In this document: positions 34,457 through 43,604 of the stretch, piece after piece | How the letters are laid out: the number at the start of each line of letters is the position of its first letter | How positions within the stretch are numbered: position 1 is the stretch's first letter | Assembly: GCF_019428685.1 (NCBI RefSeq) | Contig: NZ_CP080095.1 | Span: forward strand, 2,852,001-2,916,000 | Direction of reading: 5' to 3' | Length of the DNA: 64,000 nt | Origin: Paraburkholderia edwinii | GTDB lineage: Bacteria > Pseudomonadota > Gammaproteobacteria > Burkholderiales > Burkholderiaceae | Notes under the pieces: model-generated | Told to the model about the DNA's origin: nothing | Seen by the model: the letters and a program-made list of their open reading frames with translations, nothing else | Database searches by the model: none | Translations under genes and position numbers: made by a program

Positions 34457-35929
34457 TCATTTGCCAAGACTGTCGCGCATGCTGCGCACATCGCGTGTCG
34501 TGACAGGCGCGGCATCGTTACCCCACGCATTGCGCACGAAGGTCAGCACGCGGGCCATTTCCGTGTCGGTGAGCTTGCCCGCGAAGGCAGGCATTTTCTT
34601 CGGCTCCGGCCCGGTCTGCGTGTTCGGCGCCTCGCCGCCTTCGACAAGCAGACGCACGAGCGAATCGGTATGCGGGCTCAGCACCGCGGGATTGCCTGCG
34701 AGCCGCGGATACTTCGACGGCTTGCCCATGCCGTCGGCCTGATGGCAGCGCGCGCAAAAACTCTGATAGAGACCGGCGCCCGGCAGCTCGACATCGCCCG
34801 TATCGAGGGCGCGCACGGTACGCAACGCGGCGCGCGAGCGGTCGTCGAAATGCCCCGACGATTCATGCGGCGGAAGGCTCTTCAGATAACCGGCGATCGC
34901 ATGAAGATCGTCGTCGCTCAGGTACTGCGTGCTGTCCTCGACGACCTGCACCATGCTGCCGAACGTGATCAGCCCGCCGCCGCGGCCCGCTTGTCCTGCT
35001 TGTCCTGCTTGTCCTGCTTGTCTCTCCAGTTCTCCATCGCCGCCATGTCCGCTGCGCAAAAACCCGACGATGTCCGCTTCGGAAACACGGCCGAGGCCCG
35101 AGCCCGCGTCGCCGGTCAGGTTCGGCGCGAACCAGTGGTCATTCGTGCCACCCGTCAGATAGAGTCGCGATCCTTGATCGTAGCCGCGCTCCTGGTAAGC
35201 AGGGCCGCGCGGCGTATGACACGCACCGCAGTGCCCGAGCGACTGCACGAGATACGCGCCGCGGTTCCATTGCGCGCTGCGCGTCGACTGCGGCACATAC
35301 ACATCGTTCGGCGCAAAGGCGAGGCTCCAGAACATCAGCGCCCAGCGCTGGTTGAACGGAAACGGCAGTTTCGTCTGCGGCGCCGGTGTTGCGACGGGCT
35401 TCACGCCATGCATGAAATACGCGTAGAGCGCACGCATATCGTCGTCGTTGATCTTCGCGAACGATGGAAACGGCATCGCCGGATAAAGCCGCTTGTTGCC
35501 GGGCGCCACGCCTTCGCGCACGGCGCGCACGAAATCGTCGTAGCTGTAGCGGCCGATACCCGCGTTCGGGTCGGGCGTGATGTTCGACGAAAAGATCGTG
35601 CCGAATGGCGAGCCCATCGGCAGGCCGCCCGCGAACGGCAAGCCCGGATGCAACGGCTCCTTGCCCGATGGTCCGCCCGGCGGCGCCGTGTGGCAGCCCG
35701 CGCAATCGGCGGCTTTCGCGAGATATTCTCCCTTTGCGATGAGCTTCGCGTCGCCCGCGTCGCCCGCTTCGCTTGTGTCGATCCGTGCGCCCGGCGTCTG
35801 AGCGCGAGCCTGATCCGGCATCGCGCTTAACACTAACAGCGCCGCACCTGCCATTGCGATCGCGACTCCAATGGCAATAGCGGCTATACCGATGACATGC
35901 CTTGCGCGTCCTTGCATCGTCATCACCAT
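34457..35929 (-). CDS. Triheme cytochrome c (dehydrogenase cytochrome subunit type)
   Basis: A 490-residue c-type cytochrome with three CxxCH heme sites (CAGCH, CGACH, CARCH) in the order typical of the cytochrome subunits of gluconate 2-dehydrogenase and alcohol dehydrogenase; the segment PFAGGLPMGSPFGTIFSSNITPD is characteristic of these. An N-terminal hydrophobic helix (HVIGIAAIAIGVAIAMAGAALLVL) anchors or exports it to the periplasm. It overlaps the preceding small membrane protein gene by 7 bp and is in the oxidase operon. A GMC dehydrogenase lacking its cytochrome is encoded at 45236, a possible partner. A QAG repeat lies in the second half. Confidence 0.88.
   Translation of the reverse strand: MVMTMQGRARHVIGIAAIAIGVAIAMAGAALLVLSAMPDQARAQTPGARIDTSEAGDAGDAKLIAKGEYLAKAADCAGCHTAPPGGPSGKEPLHPGLPFAGGLPMGSPFGTIFSSNITPDPNAGIGRYSYDDFVRAVREGVAPGNKRLYPAMPFPSFAKINDDDMRALYAYFMHGVKPVATPAPQTKLPFPFNQRWALMFWSLAFAPNDVYVPQSTRSAQWNRGAYLVQSLGHCGACHTPRGPAYQERGYDQGSRLYLTGGTNDHWFAPNLTGDAGSGLGRVSEADIVGFLRSGHGGDGELERQAGQAGQAGQAGRGGGLITFGSMVQVVEDSTQYLSDDDLHAIAGYLKSLPPHESSGHFDDRSRAALRTVRALDTGDVELPGAGLYQSFCARCHQADGMGKPSKYPRLAGNPAVLSPHTDSLVRLLVEGGEAPNTQTGPEPKKMPAFAGKLTDTEMARVLTFVRNAWGNDAAPVTTRDVRSMRDSLGK
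34990..35016. repeat. 9-bp in-frame tandem repeat in the cytochrome gene
   Basis: Three perfect copies of CTTGTCCTG (plus strand), followed by a partial fourth, encode QAG triplets in a hydrophilic linker between the second and third heme domains. Length variation would keep the frame. Confidence 0.85.
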
Positions 35930-36387
35930 GGCCCGCCGCACGGCGACACAATCGCCACCGCAAGCACGGTGACGAACATGCCAAACATGAACATCGCGCT
36001 CGACAATGCGCTGATGCGCGCGAGAAACCATTCGAGTTCCGCCACCCGGCGCGCGCGGCCCTCGAGCGGATATTTTCTCTTTTCACGCGTCAACACGACA
36101 TTGCGCCACGCGATCACGACACCCACGATCGCGAGCGCGAAGCACGCGACGCTAATCGCGATCAGCACCGGCATCGCCCACGACGGCGGCCCTTTCGGAC
36201 CGTTCGCATCGGACAAACCGCACACGTTCGCTGTCAGCACTTCGCCCGCCCCCATCAGCGCGAACCACGCGAGTGCGGTCGCCAGCATGCCGGCCGACAG
36301 CCGCCACGGATGAAACTGCGGCGCAACGCCCGCCAGTTGCGACCGCGGTTGCGGTTGCGGTTGCATCTGTTCGCGTCGATCGTTCAT
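35923..36387 (-). CDS. Unrecognised three-helix membrane protein in the oxidase operon
   Basis: A 154-residue protein I do not recognise. After a short Gln/Pro repeat (QPQPQPRSQ, from GCGGTT repeats at 36345-36362) there are three hydrophobic helices, around LATALAWFALMGAG, VLIAISVACFALAIVGVVIAW and MFMFGMFVTVLAVAIV. Between helices 1 and 2 a loop has VCGLSDANGPKGPP, and the C-terminus has CGGPW. It overlaps coxIII by 4 bp (ATGA) and the triheme cytochrome gene by 7 bp, so translation is coupled. It may be an accessory subunit or assembly factor of the oxidase; this is inferred from position. Confidence 0.7.
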   Translation of the reverse strand: MNDRREQMQPQPQPRSQLAGVAPQFHPWRLSAGMLATALAWFALMGAGEVLTANVCGLSDANGPKGPPSWAMPVLIAISVACFALAIVGVVIAWRNVVLTREKRKYPLEGRARRVAELEWFLARISALSSAMFMFGMFVTVLAVAIVSPCGGPW

Positions 36388-37010
36388 GTGCGCGCCCTCA
36401 ACACATACGGCGACAGATAGATCGTCGAGAAAATAAGGAGCCATACGAGATCGACGAAGTGCCAGTACAGTCCACCGATCGTCAGCGCAAGGCAACGCTT
36501 TTCGTCGAAGTAGCCGAGTGCGGTCCACAGCAGCAGCAACGCGAGCACGACGAGCCCGACCAGCACGTGTGCCATATGAAAGCCCGTTATCGTGAAGTAC
36601 AGCGAGCCGTATAAATTCGACGTCACACCATACGGATGGTCTTGCCACTCCTTCAACTGGATGCCGACGAAAATCACGCCCAGCACGAGCGCGGTCGCCA
36701 TCGACGCGACGGCCCAGCGCAGACGCCGCCGTTTCACACAGCGCTCGCACAGCATCACGAAGACACTGCTCGTCAGCAGAATGACGGTGTTGGCGCCGCC
36801 GAGGCCCAGCTTCGGCAAACCCTCAGGCGGCCACATGCGGCCGCTTTGCGAGGCGAGATACAGGTACGAGAAGATCAGGTAACCGAACAGCGAGCCTTCG
36901 GTGGCGATCAGCGCGAGGCAGCCGAACCAGCCGCCCGAGCGTTCGCCGGCGCTACCGACCGGCAGGCACAGTGGCTCGCCGTAGCCGTCTTCGCTCAACG
37001 TATCGCTCAT
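36384..37010 (-). CDS. ctaE: Cytochrome c oxidase subunit III
   Basis: A 208-residue subunit with five helices, in line with the short subunit III of caa3 oxidases. Helix motifs LIATEGSLFGYLIFSYLYLA and FTITGFHMAHVLVGLVVL, then GLYWHFVDLVWLLIFSTIYL, are typical. It stabilises the catalytic core. GGGGAG precedes the ATG at 37010, which nearly abuts the subunit I stop. Confidence 0.9.
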   Translation of the reverse strand: MSDTLSEDGYGEPLCLPVGSAGERSGGWFGCLALIATEGSLFGYLIFSYLYLASQSGRMWPPEGLPKLGLGGANTVILLTSSVFVMLCERCVKRRRLRWAVASMATALVLGVIFVGIQLKEWQDHPYGVTSNLYGSLYFTITGFHMAHVLVGLVVLALLLLWTALGYFDEKRCLALTIGGLYWHFVDLVWLLIFSTIYLSPYVLRART

Positions 37011-37011
37011 A

Positions 37012-39012
37012 TCAGCTCCCCACATCGTGTACGCGCCGCGGCTCGCGCTGGATCAGGCCGCGCTCGGGCCACAGCCACACGACGATCGATGCGGCGCAGC
37101 CGAGCAGCATCGCGGCGGCGAGCCACCACACCTGCATCGCGAGCCCCGCGAAAAACAGCGCAGAAAACGCGCCGAGCGCGAACGGCGTATACGAGTCCTC
37201 GGGCATCTTCAGAATGACGTCGGGCCGCGCCTCGAGCGCAGTCGTGCCGAGCGCCTCACGACCATGGTCGAGCAGGTACCCTTGCGCAAGCGACGAACGG
37301 CTGCCGGTCTGCTCTTCCTCCTCGATGCGCCCTTCCCACAGCGGATGGCGGCTCGCGATGGTCGGCACGACCGCGAAGTTGTACGGCGGCGGCGGCGACG
37401 TCGTCGACCATTCGAGCGTGCCCGCATCCCACGGGTTGTTGCCCGCCGGCGCACCACGCCGCAAGCTGTAAAACAGGTCGCACAGGAAAATCAGAATGCC
37501 GAGCGCAAGCACGAACGAGCCGATCGAGGTGATCATGTTCACCGTGTTCCAGCCCATATCGGGCGCGTACGTATAGATGCGGCGCGGCATGCCGAGCAAT
37601 CCCGCGATATGCATCGGAAAGAACGCGACGTTAAAGCCGATAAACATGACCCAGAACGCGAGCTTGCCGACGCGCTCGCTCATCATGCGTCCCGTGAATT
37701 TCGGAAACCAGAAGTACACGCCGCCGATCACCGGAAATACGTTGATGCCGAGCAGGACGTAATGCAGATGCGCGACGACGAAATACGTATCGGTGAGTTG
37801 CCAGTCGAACGGCACCGCCGCGGTCATCACACCCGATACGCCACCGATCACGAACAGCAGCACGAAGCCCGCGAAGTAATAGAACGGCACGCGAAACACG
37901 GGCCGTCCCAGCCAGATCGTCGCGATCCACGCGAACGTGGCGATCGCGCTCGGCACTGCGATCGCCATGCTCGCCGCGCCGAAAAACGACAGCGCAAGCG
38001 CCGGCAGACCCGTCGCGAACATATGGTGAATCCAGACGACGAAGCCGATCAGCATCGTCGCGACCGTCGAGAACGCGACCGGCCCGTAACCGACGAGCGG
38101 CCGCCGGCAGAACACGGGCAAGGCATCGGAAACGATGCCCATCGCCGGCAGCACGACCACATAGACCCACGGGTGCGCGAAGATCCAGAACAGATGCTGC
38201 CAGAGCAGAGCGCGCCCGCCGTTCGCGACATCGAAGAAATGCGTGCCGATGCGCCGGTCCATCCACAGCAGGAAAAACGCGAGGCTCACCGATGGCACCG
38301 CGGCAAGGTTGCCGCACGACGCCGTCATCGTGCCCCACACGAGCACGGGAATGCGGTCGAGCGACATGCCCGGCGCGCGCATACGCAATAGCGTCACAAC
38401 GAAGTTCACGGCGCCGACCGTCGTCGATATGCCGAGCAGCACCATGCCAAGCGCGTAGACGTCGATGTTCGGCCCCGTGTTGTATTCGAGCCCTGAGAGC
38501 GGCACGTAGTTGAACCAGCCCGCGTTCGGCGCTTCGCCGAGCGGAAAGCTCACATACAGAAAAATCGCGGCGAACAGAAACACCCAGTACGACAGCGCAT
38601 TGAGGCGCGGGAACGCCATATCGCGCGCGCCCAGGATCAGCGGCCACAGATAATTCGAGAAACCGGACAACACAGGCAGCGCGTACAGAAAGATCATCGT
38701 CATGCCGTGCATCGTGAAGATCTGGTTGTATTGCTCGGGCGTCAGCAGCGTTGCGTTCGGCCGCGCGAGCTGGATGCGCATGATCAGCGCCTCGACACCG
38801 CCGAGGATCAGAAAGATAAATGCCGTGACCAGATAACGCATGCCGATGCGCTTGTGATCGACCGTCGATAGCCAGCCGCGCCAGCCGGCGGGCGTTTCCC
38901 ACAATGCGCGCAGATGTTCCTCGGCTGGACTGCCGCGCGCCACGACACCGCGCTGCAGCGTTCGCTCGAGCGGCGGGAGGTTCGTCGAAGAGGTTGTCGT
39001 TGTGTCGGCCAT
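37012..39012 (-). CDS. ctaD: Cytochrome c oxidase subunit I
   Basis: A 666-residue heme-copper oxidase catalytic subunit. Heme and copper ligands are visible: HGMTMIF (low-spin heme), the W-x-FAHPWVYVVVLPAMG region with the CuB His and cross-linked Tyr, IHHMF (CuB) and VVAHLHYVL (two heme ligands). The core of about 540 residues is followed by a hydrophilic stretch and two extra helices (ALGAFSALFFAGLAMQVWWLAAAMLLGCAASIVVW), as in caa3-type enzymes. I use the ATG at 39012; a longer frame opens only with TTG. It reduces oxygen and pumps protons. Confidence 0.94.
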   Translation of the reverse strand: MADTTTTSSTNLPPLERTLQRGVVARGSPAEEHLRALWETPAGWRGWLSTVDHKRIGMRYLVTAFIFLILGGVEALIMRIQLARPNATLLTPEQYNQIFTMHGMTMIFLYALPVLSGFSNYLWPLILGARDMAFPRLNALSYWVFLFAAIFLYVSFPLGEAPNAGWFNYVPLSGLEYNTGPNIDVYALGMVLLGISTTVGAVNFVVTLLRMRAPGMSLDRIPVLVWGTMTASCGNLAAVPSVSLAFFLLWMDRRIGTHFFDVANGGRALLWQHLFWIFAHPWVYVVVLPAMGIVSDALPVFCRRPLVGYGPVAFSTVATMLIGFVVWIHHMFATGLPALALSFFGAASMAIAVPSAIATFAWIATIWLGRPVFRVPFYYFAGFVLLFVIGGVSGVMTAAVPFDWQLTDTYFVVAHLHYVLLGINVFPVIGGVYFWFPKFTGRMMSERVGKLAFWVMFIGFNVAFFPMHIAGLLGMPRRIYTYAPDMGWNTVNMITSIGSFVLALGILIFLCDLFYSLRRGAPAGNNPWDAGTLEWSTTSPPPPYNFAVVPTIASRHPLWEGRIEEEEQTGSRSSLAQGYLLDHGREALGTTALEARPDVILKMPEDSYTPFALGAFSALFFAGLAMQVWWLAAAMLLGCAASIVVWLWPERGLIQREPRRVHDVGS

Positions 39013-39068
39013 CTTGGTTCTGTGATCCTTCAGTCGTGCGGCGTGCTCAATGCGCGTCCGCCGCGCGT

Positions 39069-40058
39069 TCAATGCAGCGTCGCAAGATAGGTGGACAATG
39101 CCGCGGCCTCATCCGCCGTCAGCGCAATGCCCGGCATCAGCGAATCAGGCTTGATCCGCTGCGCGTGGGCGATCCAGTCGAGCTGATGCTCGGGCGTGTT
39201 CGTCATCGCACCGGCTGCGATCAGGCGACGCGAATCGAGATGCGTGAGATCGGGCGCCTGCGCGCCATGCGCATCGGTGCCGCGCACTGTATGGCAGCCC
39301 GCGCAACGATCGAGGAAAAGCTTCCGGCCATTCGATGCCAACGTGTTGGCGCCCGCTGCGATCGGCGCGGCAGGCAGCGCCTGAGCGCGGCGCCACGCAT
39401 CGAAACCGGCGCGGTCCTGCGCGACGACCTCGAACGCCATATGCGCATGCTGCGCGCCGCAAAACTGCGAGCATTGCCCGCGATAGACGCCCGGCGTGTC
39501 GGCCTGAATCCACTGCTCGTTAATCTGGCCCGGAATGGTCTGCGTCTTGCCAGCAAGTTGCGGCACCCAGAACGCGTGGATGACGTCGGCGCTCTTCAGC
39601 ACTATTTTCACGGGCTCGCCGACCGGTATATGTATCTCGTTCGCGGTGACTAACGCGGGGAGGCCGTCCGCATCGCTGTATTCGACTTTCCACCACCAGT
39701 CGTACGCGGTCACGGTCAAGGTCAGCGAAGGCGCGTGAGACGGCGCCGCGACCGCATTGAGCACGATCAGCGTGTAGGCGAGCGCTGCGATCAGGAACAC
39801 CGACGAGATGCCGGTACCGATATAGATCCACCGTATGCCGGTTTTCTCGCCTCGCACGATGGTCAGCCCCGCGCGATCCGCTTCGATACGCCGGCGCCGC
39901 GCGATCGCCACGGCAAGCAATAGCGCAACGATCACGATCACGGCCATCGACAGCGCGGCAAGCGCCCAGCCGAGCACCATCGTCGGTCCGGCAGCCGGTC
40001 CCGCCGCATGCAGAAAATAGTCGAGGGGCGCGGCGTGCGTGTGAATAGCTTCCACCTT
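39069..40058 (-). CDS. ctaC: Cytochrome c oxidase subunit II with fused cytochrome c (caa3 type)
   Basis: About 330 residues: two transmembrane helices (MVLGWALAALSMAVIVIVALLLA and WIYIGTGISSVFLIAALAYTLIVL), a cupredoxin domain with aromatic patch YDWWWKVEY and CuA ligands CSQFCGAQHAHM (about 196-207), and a C-terminal cytochrome c with CAGCH (about 252) and Met ligand in SLMPGI. The fused heme replaces a soluble cytochrome c donor. No ATG fits the start: GTG at 40058 is my choice, the frame is open to a TTG at 40136, and neither has a clear ribosome site. It is first in the oxidase series. Confidence 0.9.
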   Translation of the reverse strand, partial: KVEAIHTHAAPLDYFLHAAGPAAGPTMVLGWALAALSMAVIVIVALLLAVAIARRRRIEADRAGLTIVRGEKTGIRWIYIGTGISSVFLIAALAYTLIVLNAVAAPSHAPSLTLTVTAYDWWWKVEYSDADGLPALVTANEIHIPVGEPVKIVLKSADVIHAFWVPQLAGKTQTIPGQINEQWIQADTPGVYRGQCSQFCGAQHAHMAFEVVAQDRAGFDAWRRAQALPAAPIAAGANTLASNGRKLFLDRCAGCHTVRGTDAHGAQAPDLTHLDSRRLIAAGAMTNTPEHQLDWIAHAQRIKPDSLMPGIALTADEAAALSTYLATLH

Positions 40059-40086
40059 CCGTTTGAGGCTGAATCCAGCGCATGGC

Positions 40087-40121
40087 GCGCGCCTTTCGCT
40101 TGATGCGCGCCTTTCGCTTGA
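40087..40121. repeat. 18-bp-period direct repeat upstream of ctaC
   Basis: Two exact copies of GCGCGCCTTTCGCTTGA (40087-40103 and 40105-40121), one base apart, followed by the start of a third copy. They lie in the leader or extreme 5' part of the ctaC frame and would encode RRASSE repeats if translated. Confidence 0.8.
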
Positions 40122-40356
40122 CGCGCGCCGGTCCAATCAACAGACGCTTAGCAAGAAGCGGACTCGACCGGCCGAACGACACAAAACGAAATGTGCTGAC
40201 ACCACCGCTTAACAGCGCCGCGGACCGGCAAACGCGCACCGGCGCGCCGGTTCGCGGGCTGCGTACGAATTACATCACAATGCGATATTTACAGGCGGCG
40301 GCAAATCCGGACTCGTATGCAAGTCGTTAACTGCGCGTTAACTGCGGCTACGGCGG

Positions 40357-42150
40357 TCAATCCCTTCCCCCCGGAATCACAGATCCGAGCACCTGCCGCG
40401 CGGTATTGGCAATCACACTGCCTTCTTTCGGATCGCCTTCCATCAGCGTGCGCGCAAAGGCTTTCGCTTGCGGCAACGTCACATGCGGCGGCAACGGCGG
40501 CACTTCCGGATCGCACTTCACTTCGAGCACGACCGGCCGTTTCGCAGCCAACGCCGTTTCCCACGCGTCGGCCAGCTGCTCGGCCTTGTCCACATAAATG
40601 CCAGTCAGCCCGATCAATTCCGCAAAGCGGTGATATGGCACATTCGGAATCTGCTGCGACGCGTTGAACTTCGGATCGCCGTTCATCACGCGCTGCTCCC
40701 AGGTCACCTGATTCAGATCTTCGTTATTGAGTACCATGCAGATCCAGCGTGGATCGGCCCACTGCTTCCAGTATTTCGCTACCGTGATCAGCTCGGCCAT
40801 ATTGTTCATCTGCATCGCGCCGTCGCCGACCATCGCGATCACGGGGCGGCCCGGATACGCAAACTTCGCGGCGATCGCATACGGCACGGCCGCGCCCATC
40901 GAAGCGAGGCCGCCCGATAGCGACGCCATCATGCCGCGCCGGATCTTCAGGTCTCGCGCATACCAGTTCGCGCACGAACCGGAGTCGCTGGTCAGGATCG
41001 CGTTGTCGGGCAGGCGCGGCGACAGTTCGGTGAAAGCGCGTTGCGGGTTGACGCCGTTTTCGGTCGGCTGATGCGCGCGTTCGTCGAGCGTTTCCCACCA
41101 GCGCGAAGTCCAGCGTTCGATTCGCGAACGCCACGCCTCGCTCGTCTTCTCGTTCAGCAACGGCAGCAGCGCCCGCAAGGTCTGCGCGCTATCGCCGACG
41201 AGATTCACTTCCATCGGATAGCGCAAGCTCAGCATGTCGGCCTTGATGTCGATCTGCACGCCGCGCGCATCGCCTTCTTTCGGCAAGAATTCCGAATACG
41301 GAAAGCCCGAGCCGATCATCAGCAGCGTGTCGCAGGTGTTCATCATTTCGTAGCTCGGCTTCGTGCCGAGCAGGCCGATCGAGCCGGTCACCCACGGCAG
41401 ATCATCGGGTAATGCGGCCTTGCCGAGCAATGCTTTCGCGACGCCTGCGCCAAGCCGGTTAGCCACATCGATCACTTCGTCAGTGGCGTTCAATGCGCCG
41501 GCGCCAACCAGAATCGCGACCTTGTGTCCCGCATTGAGCACATCGGCGGCGCGCTGCAGTTCGTCCCGCGTCGGCACGACAGTCGGCCGCATGTAGCCGA
41601 CGCCCGAATGCGCGGTGCCGTGCTTGCGCGCGGGTGGCTCGTATTCGAGATCCTGCAGATCGTTCGGCAGAATCAGCGCCGTGACACGCCGCTCGGCAAG
41701 CGCAATCCGTATTGCGCGGTCGACCATATGGCGCACCTGCGACGGCACGCTCGCCTGCTGCACGTATGAGCCCGCGACATCCTTGAACATCGCGGCGAGA
41801 TCGAGCTCCTGTTGATAGTGCGAACCGAGCGCCGCGCGCGCCTGCTGACCGACGATCGCCAGCACCGGCATATGGTCCATTCTCGCGTCGTAGAGGCCGG
41901 TGATCAGGTGCGCGGCGCCCGGCCCCGATGTGGCGATGCAAACGCCGAGCTCACCGGTGAATTTTGCGTGCGCGCTCGCCATAAACGCGGCCATTTCCTC
42001 GTGACGCGTCTGCACGAATTCAATCTTTCCTTCCGCGCGATTCAGTGCGCCGAACACGCCGTTAATACCGTCGCCGGGATAACCGAACATCCGGGTGATA
42101 CCCCAGTGATGCAGCCTGTCGACGATAAAGTCGCCCACTGTCATAGCCAT
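40357..42150 (-). CDS. Thiamine pyrophosphate enzyme (pyruvate oxidase/PoxB-like)
   Basis: A 597-residue three-domain ThDP enzyme. The N-terminal PYR domain has FGYPGDGINGVFGAL and catalytic Glu in QTRHEEMAAFMASAHAKFTG; the middle domain has ILVGAGAL and a Rossmann-like fold; the C-terminal PP domain has the ThDP/Mg motif GDGAMQMNNMAEL followed by VLNNEDLN. It is closest in feel to PoxB/YdaP-type pyruvate decarboxylating oxidases, though a membrane-binding C-terminal helix is not obvious; acetolactate synthase relatives are less likely. AGGAGG is 5 bases before the ATG at 42150. It lies 298 bp upstream of ctaC, and is divergent from an enolase-superfamily gene. Confidence 0.85.
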   Translation of the reverse strand: MAMTVGDFIVDRLHHWGITRMFGYPGDGINGVFGALNRAEGKIEFVQTRHEEMAAFMASAHAKFTGELGVCIATSGPGAAHLITGLYDARMDHMPVLAIVGQQARAALGSHYQQELDLAAMFKDVAGSYVQQASVPSQVRHMVDRAIRIALAERRVTALILPNDLQDLEYEPPARKHGTAHSGVGYMRPTVVPTRDELQRAADVLNAGHKVAILVGAGALNATDEVIDVANRLGAGVAKALLGKAALPDDLPWVTGSIGLLGTKPSYEMMNTCDTLLMIGSGFPYSEFLPKEGDARGVQIDIKADMLSLRYPMEVNLVGDSAQTLRALLPLLNEKTSEAWRSRIERWTSRWWETLDERAHQPTENGVNPQRAFTELSPRLPDNAILTSDSGSCANWYARDLKIRRGMMASLSGGLASMGAAVPYAIAAKFAYPGRPVIAMVGDGAMQMNNMAELITVAKYWKQWADPRWICMVLNNEDLNQVTWEQRVMNGDPKFNASQQIPNVPYHRFAELIGLTGIYVDKAEQLADAWETALAAKRPVVLEVKCDPEVPPLPPHVTLPQAKAFARTLMEGDPKEGSVIANTARQVLGSVIPGGRD

Positions 42151-42371
42151 CAAAGCCTCCTGCGGAAAGAAGTTGTGCGAGCGCGTGTCGCGTGTCCGGC
42201 GTGTCTGTCATGACGCAAAGGCTGCCGTGAATCGAGCGCTGAAACGTGCCTTCGAAATACGCGCAGCAAGAGACGCGCCCCGCGTTGCGAAACCGGTCTG
42301 TAAGGAACATCCATTGCTGATGTGTCAGTGATGCAAGCCGACCTGTCCTGTCGTTTCTGAAAGCTCACACC

Positions 42372-43547
42372 ATGCACGACGCTGCTTCAGCTTCTCCTTC
42401 CTCGCTTTCTGTTAGTACTACCGCAACTACCGCAAGCGATCGTTGCGCCGCGGCGCCGATCAGCCGCATCGCGGCCGACGCGTACACGATTCCAACCGAT
42501 GCACCGGAAGCGGACGGCACCTTCAATTGGAATTCGACGACGCTCGTCGTCGCCGAAGTCGAAGCCGCCGGCGTTACCGGGCTCGGTTATACGTACAGCG
42601 ATGCGAGTGTCGCGACGCTGATCCGGCACACGCTCGCGGACGCGCTGAAAGGCGAAGACGCGTCGGACATCCAGCGCCTGTGGTTGCGCATGCAGCGGCG
42701 CGTGCGCAATCTCGGCCGCGACGGCATCGCGGCCACTGCGATTTCGGCACTCGACTGCGCGCTGTGGGACCTGCACGCGAAACGTCTGAACGTTCCGCTC
42801 GTCAAGCTGCTCGGTCAGGCACGCGCGAACGTGCCCGTATACGGCAGCGGCGGCTTCACAACCTATACGGACGACCAGATGCGCGTGCAGCTTTCACGCT
42901 GGGTGCGCGACGACGGCTGCCGCTGGGTGAAGATCAAGATCGGCAGCGACCCGGCGCGCGACCCCGGCCGTGTGCAATGCGCACGCGATGCGATCGGCGA
43001 CGAGGCAGGCCTCTTCGTCGATGCGAACGGCGCATTCGATCCGAAGACGGCACTGCGCTTTGCCGAGGAATTTGCCGACCTGGATGTGCAGTGGTTCGAG
43101 GAGCCGGTCAGTTCCGACAATCTTGCCGGGCTCGCCGCCATCCGATGTGCTGCGCCGCCGTGCATGCAGGTCGCCGCCGGCGAATACGGCTATACGGCCG
43201 ACTATTTCAGGCGAATGCTTGAAGCGGAATCCGTCGATGTGCTGCAGGCCGATGCAAGCCGTTGCGGCGGCGTGACCGGCTTTATTCGCGCCGCGCATCT
43301 CGCCGATGCATTCCATGTTCCGCTATCGGCGCACTGCGCGCCGGCGCTGCATTTGCACGCGGCGGCAGCTGTGCCCGGTTTATCTCATCAGGAATGGTTT
43401 CACGATCATGCGCGCATCGAATCGATGCTGTTCGACGGCGCGCCGCGCGTGGCGAAAGGCAGCATCGTGCCGGATCTGTCGCGCCCCGGTTGCGGCCTCG
43501 AATTCAAGCGCAAGGATGCGCAGCGTTTCGCGACAAGCGTACCTTGA
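42372..43547 (+). CDS. Mandelate racemase/muconate-lactonizing (enolase superfamily) enzyme
   Basis: A 391-residue enzyme that abstracts a proton alpha to a carboxylate. The N-terminal capping domain covers about residues 30-145. In the barrel are KIKIG (about 187-191, acid-base Lys), metal ligands Asp in FVDANGA (about 217), Glu in FEEP (about 243) and Glu in AGEYG (about 270), and SAHCAPALH with the catalytic His near residue 320. This set fits sugar-acid dehydratases. The first 30 residues are Ser/Thr/Ala-rich. The substrate is unknown; the GMC dehydrogenase cluster downstream suggests sugar-acid metabolism. Confidence 0.87.
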   Translation: MHDAASASPSSLSVSTTATTASDRCAAAPISRIAADAYTIPTDAPEADGTFNWNSTTLVVAEVEAAGVTGLGYTYSDASVATLIRHTLADALKGEDASDIQRLWLRMQRRVRNLGRDGIAATAISALDCALWDLHAKRLNVPLVKLLGQARANVPVYGSGGFTTYTDDQMRVQLSRWVRDDGCRWVKIKIGSDPARDPGRVQCARDAIGDEAGLFVDANGAFDPKTALRFAEEFADLDVQWFEEPVSSDNLAGLAAIRCAAPPCMQVAAGEYGYTADYFRRMLEAESVDVLQADASRCGGVTGFIRAAHLADAFHVPLSAHCAPALHLHAAAAVPGLSHQEWFHDHARIESMLFDGAPRVAKGSIVPDLSRPGCGLEFKRKDAQRFATSVP

Positions 43548-43604
43548 GGCGATGCGTTTAAGCACCGCAGTCCACTGTTTTTTGAATCAAACGATACCCT
43601 GACG

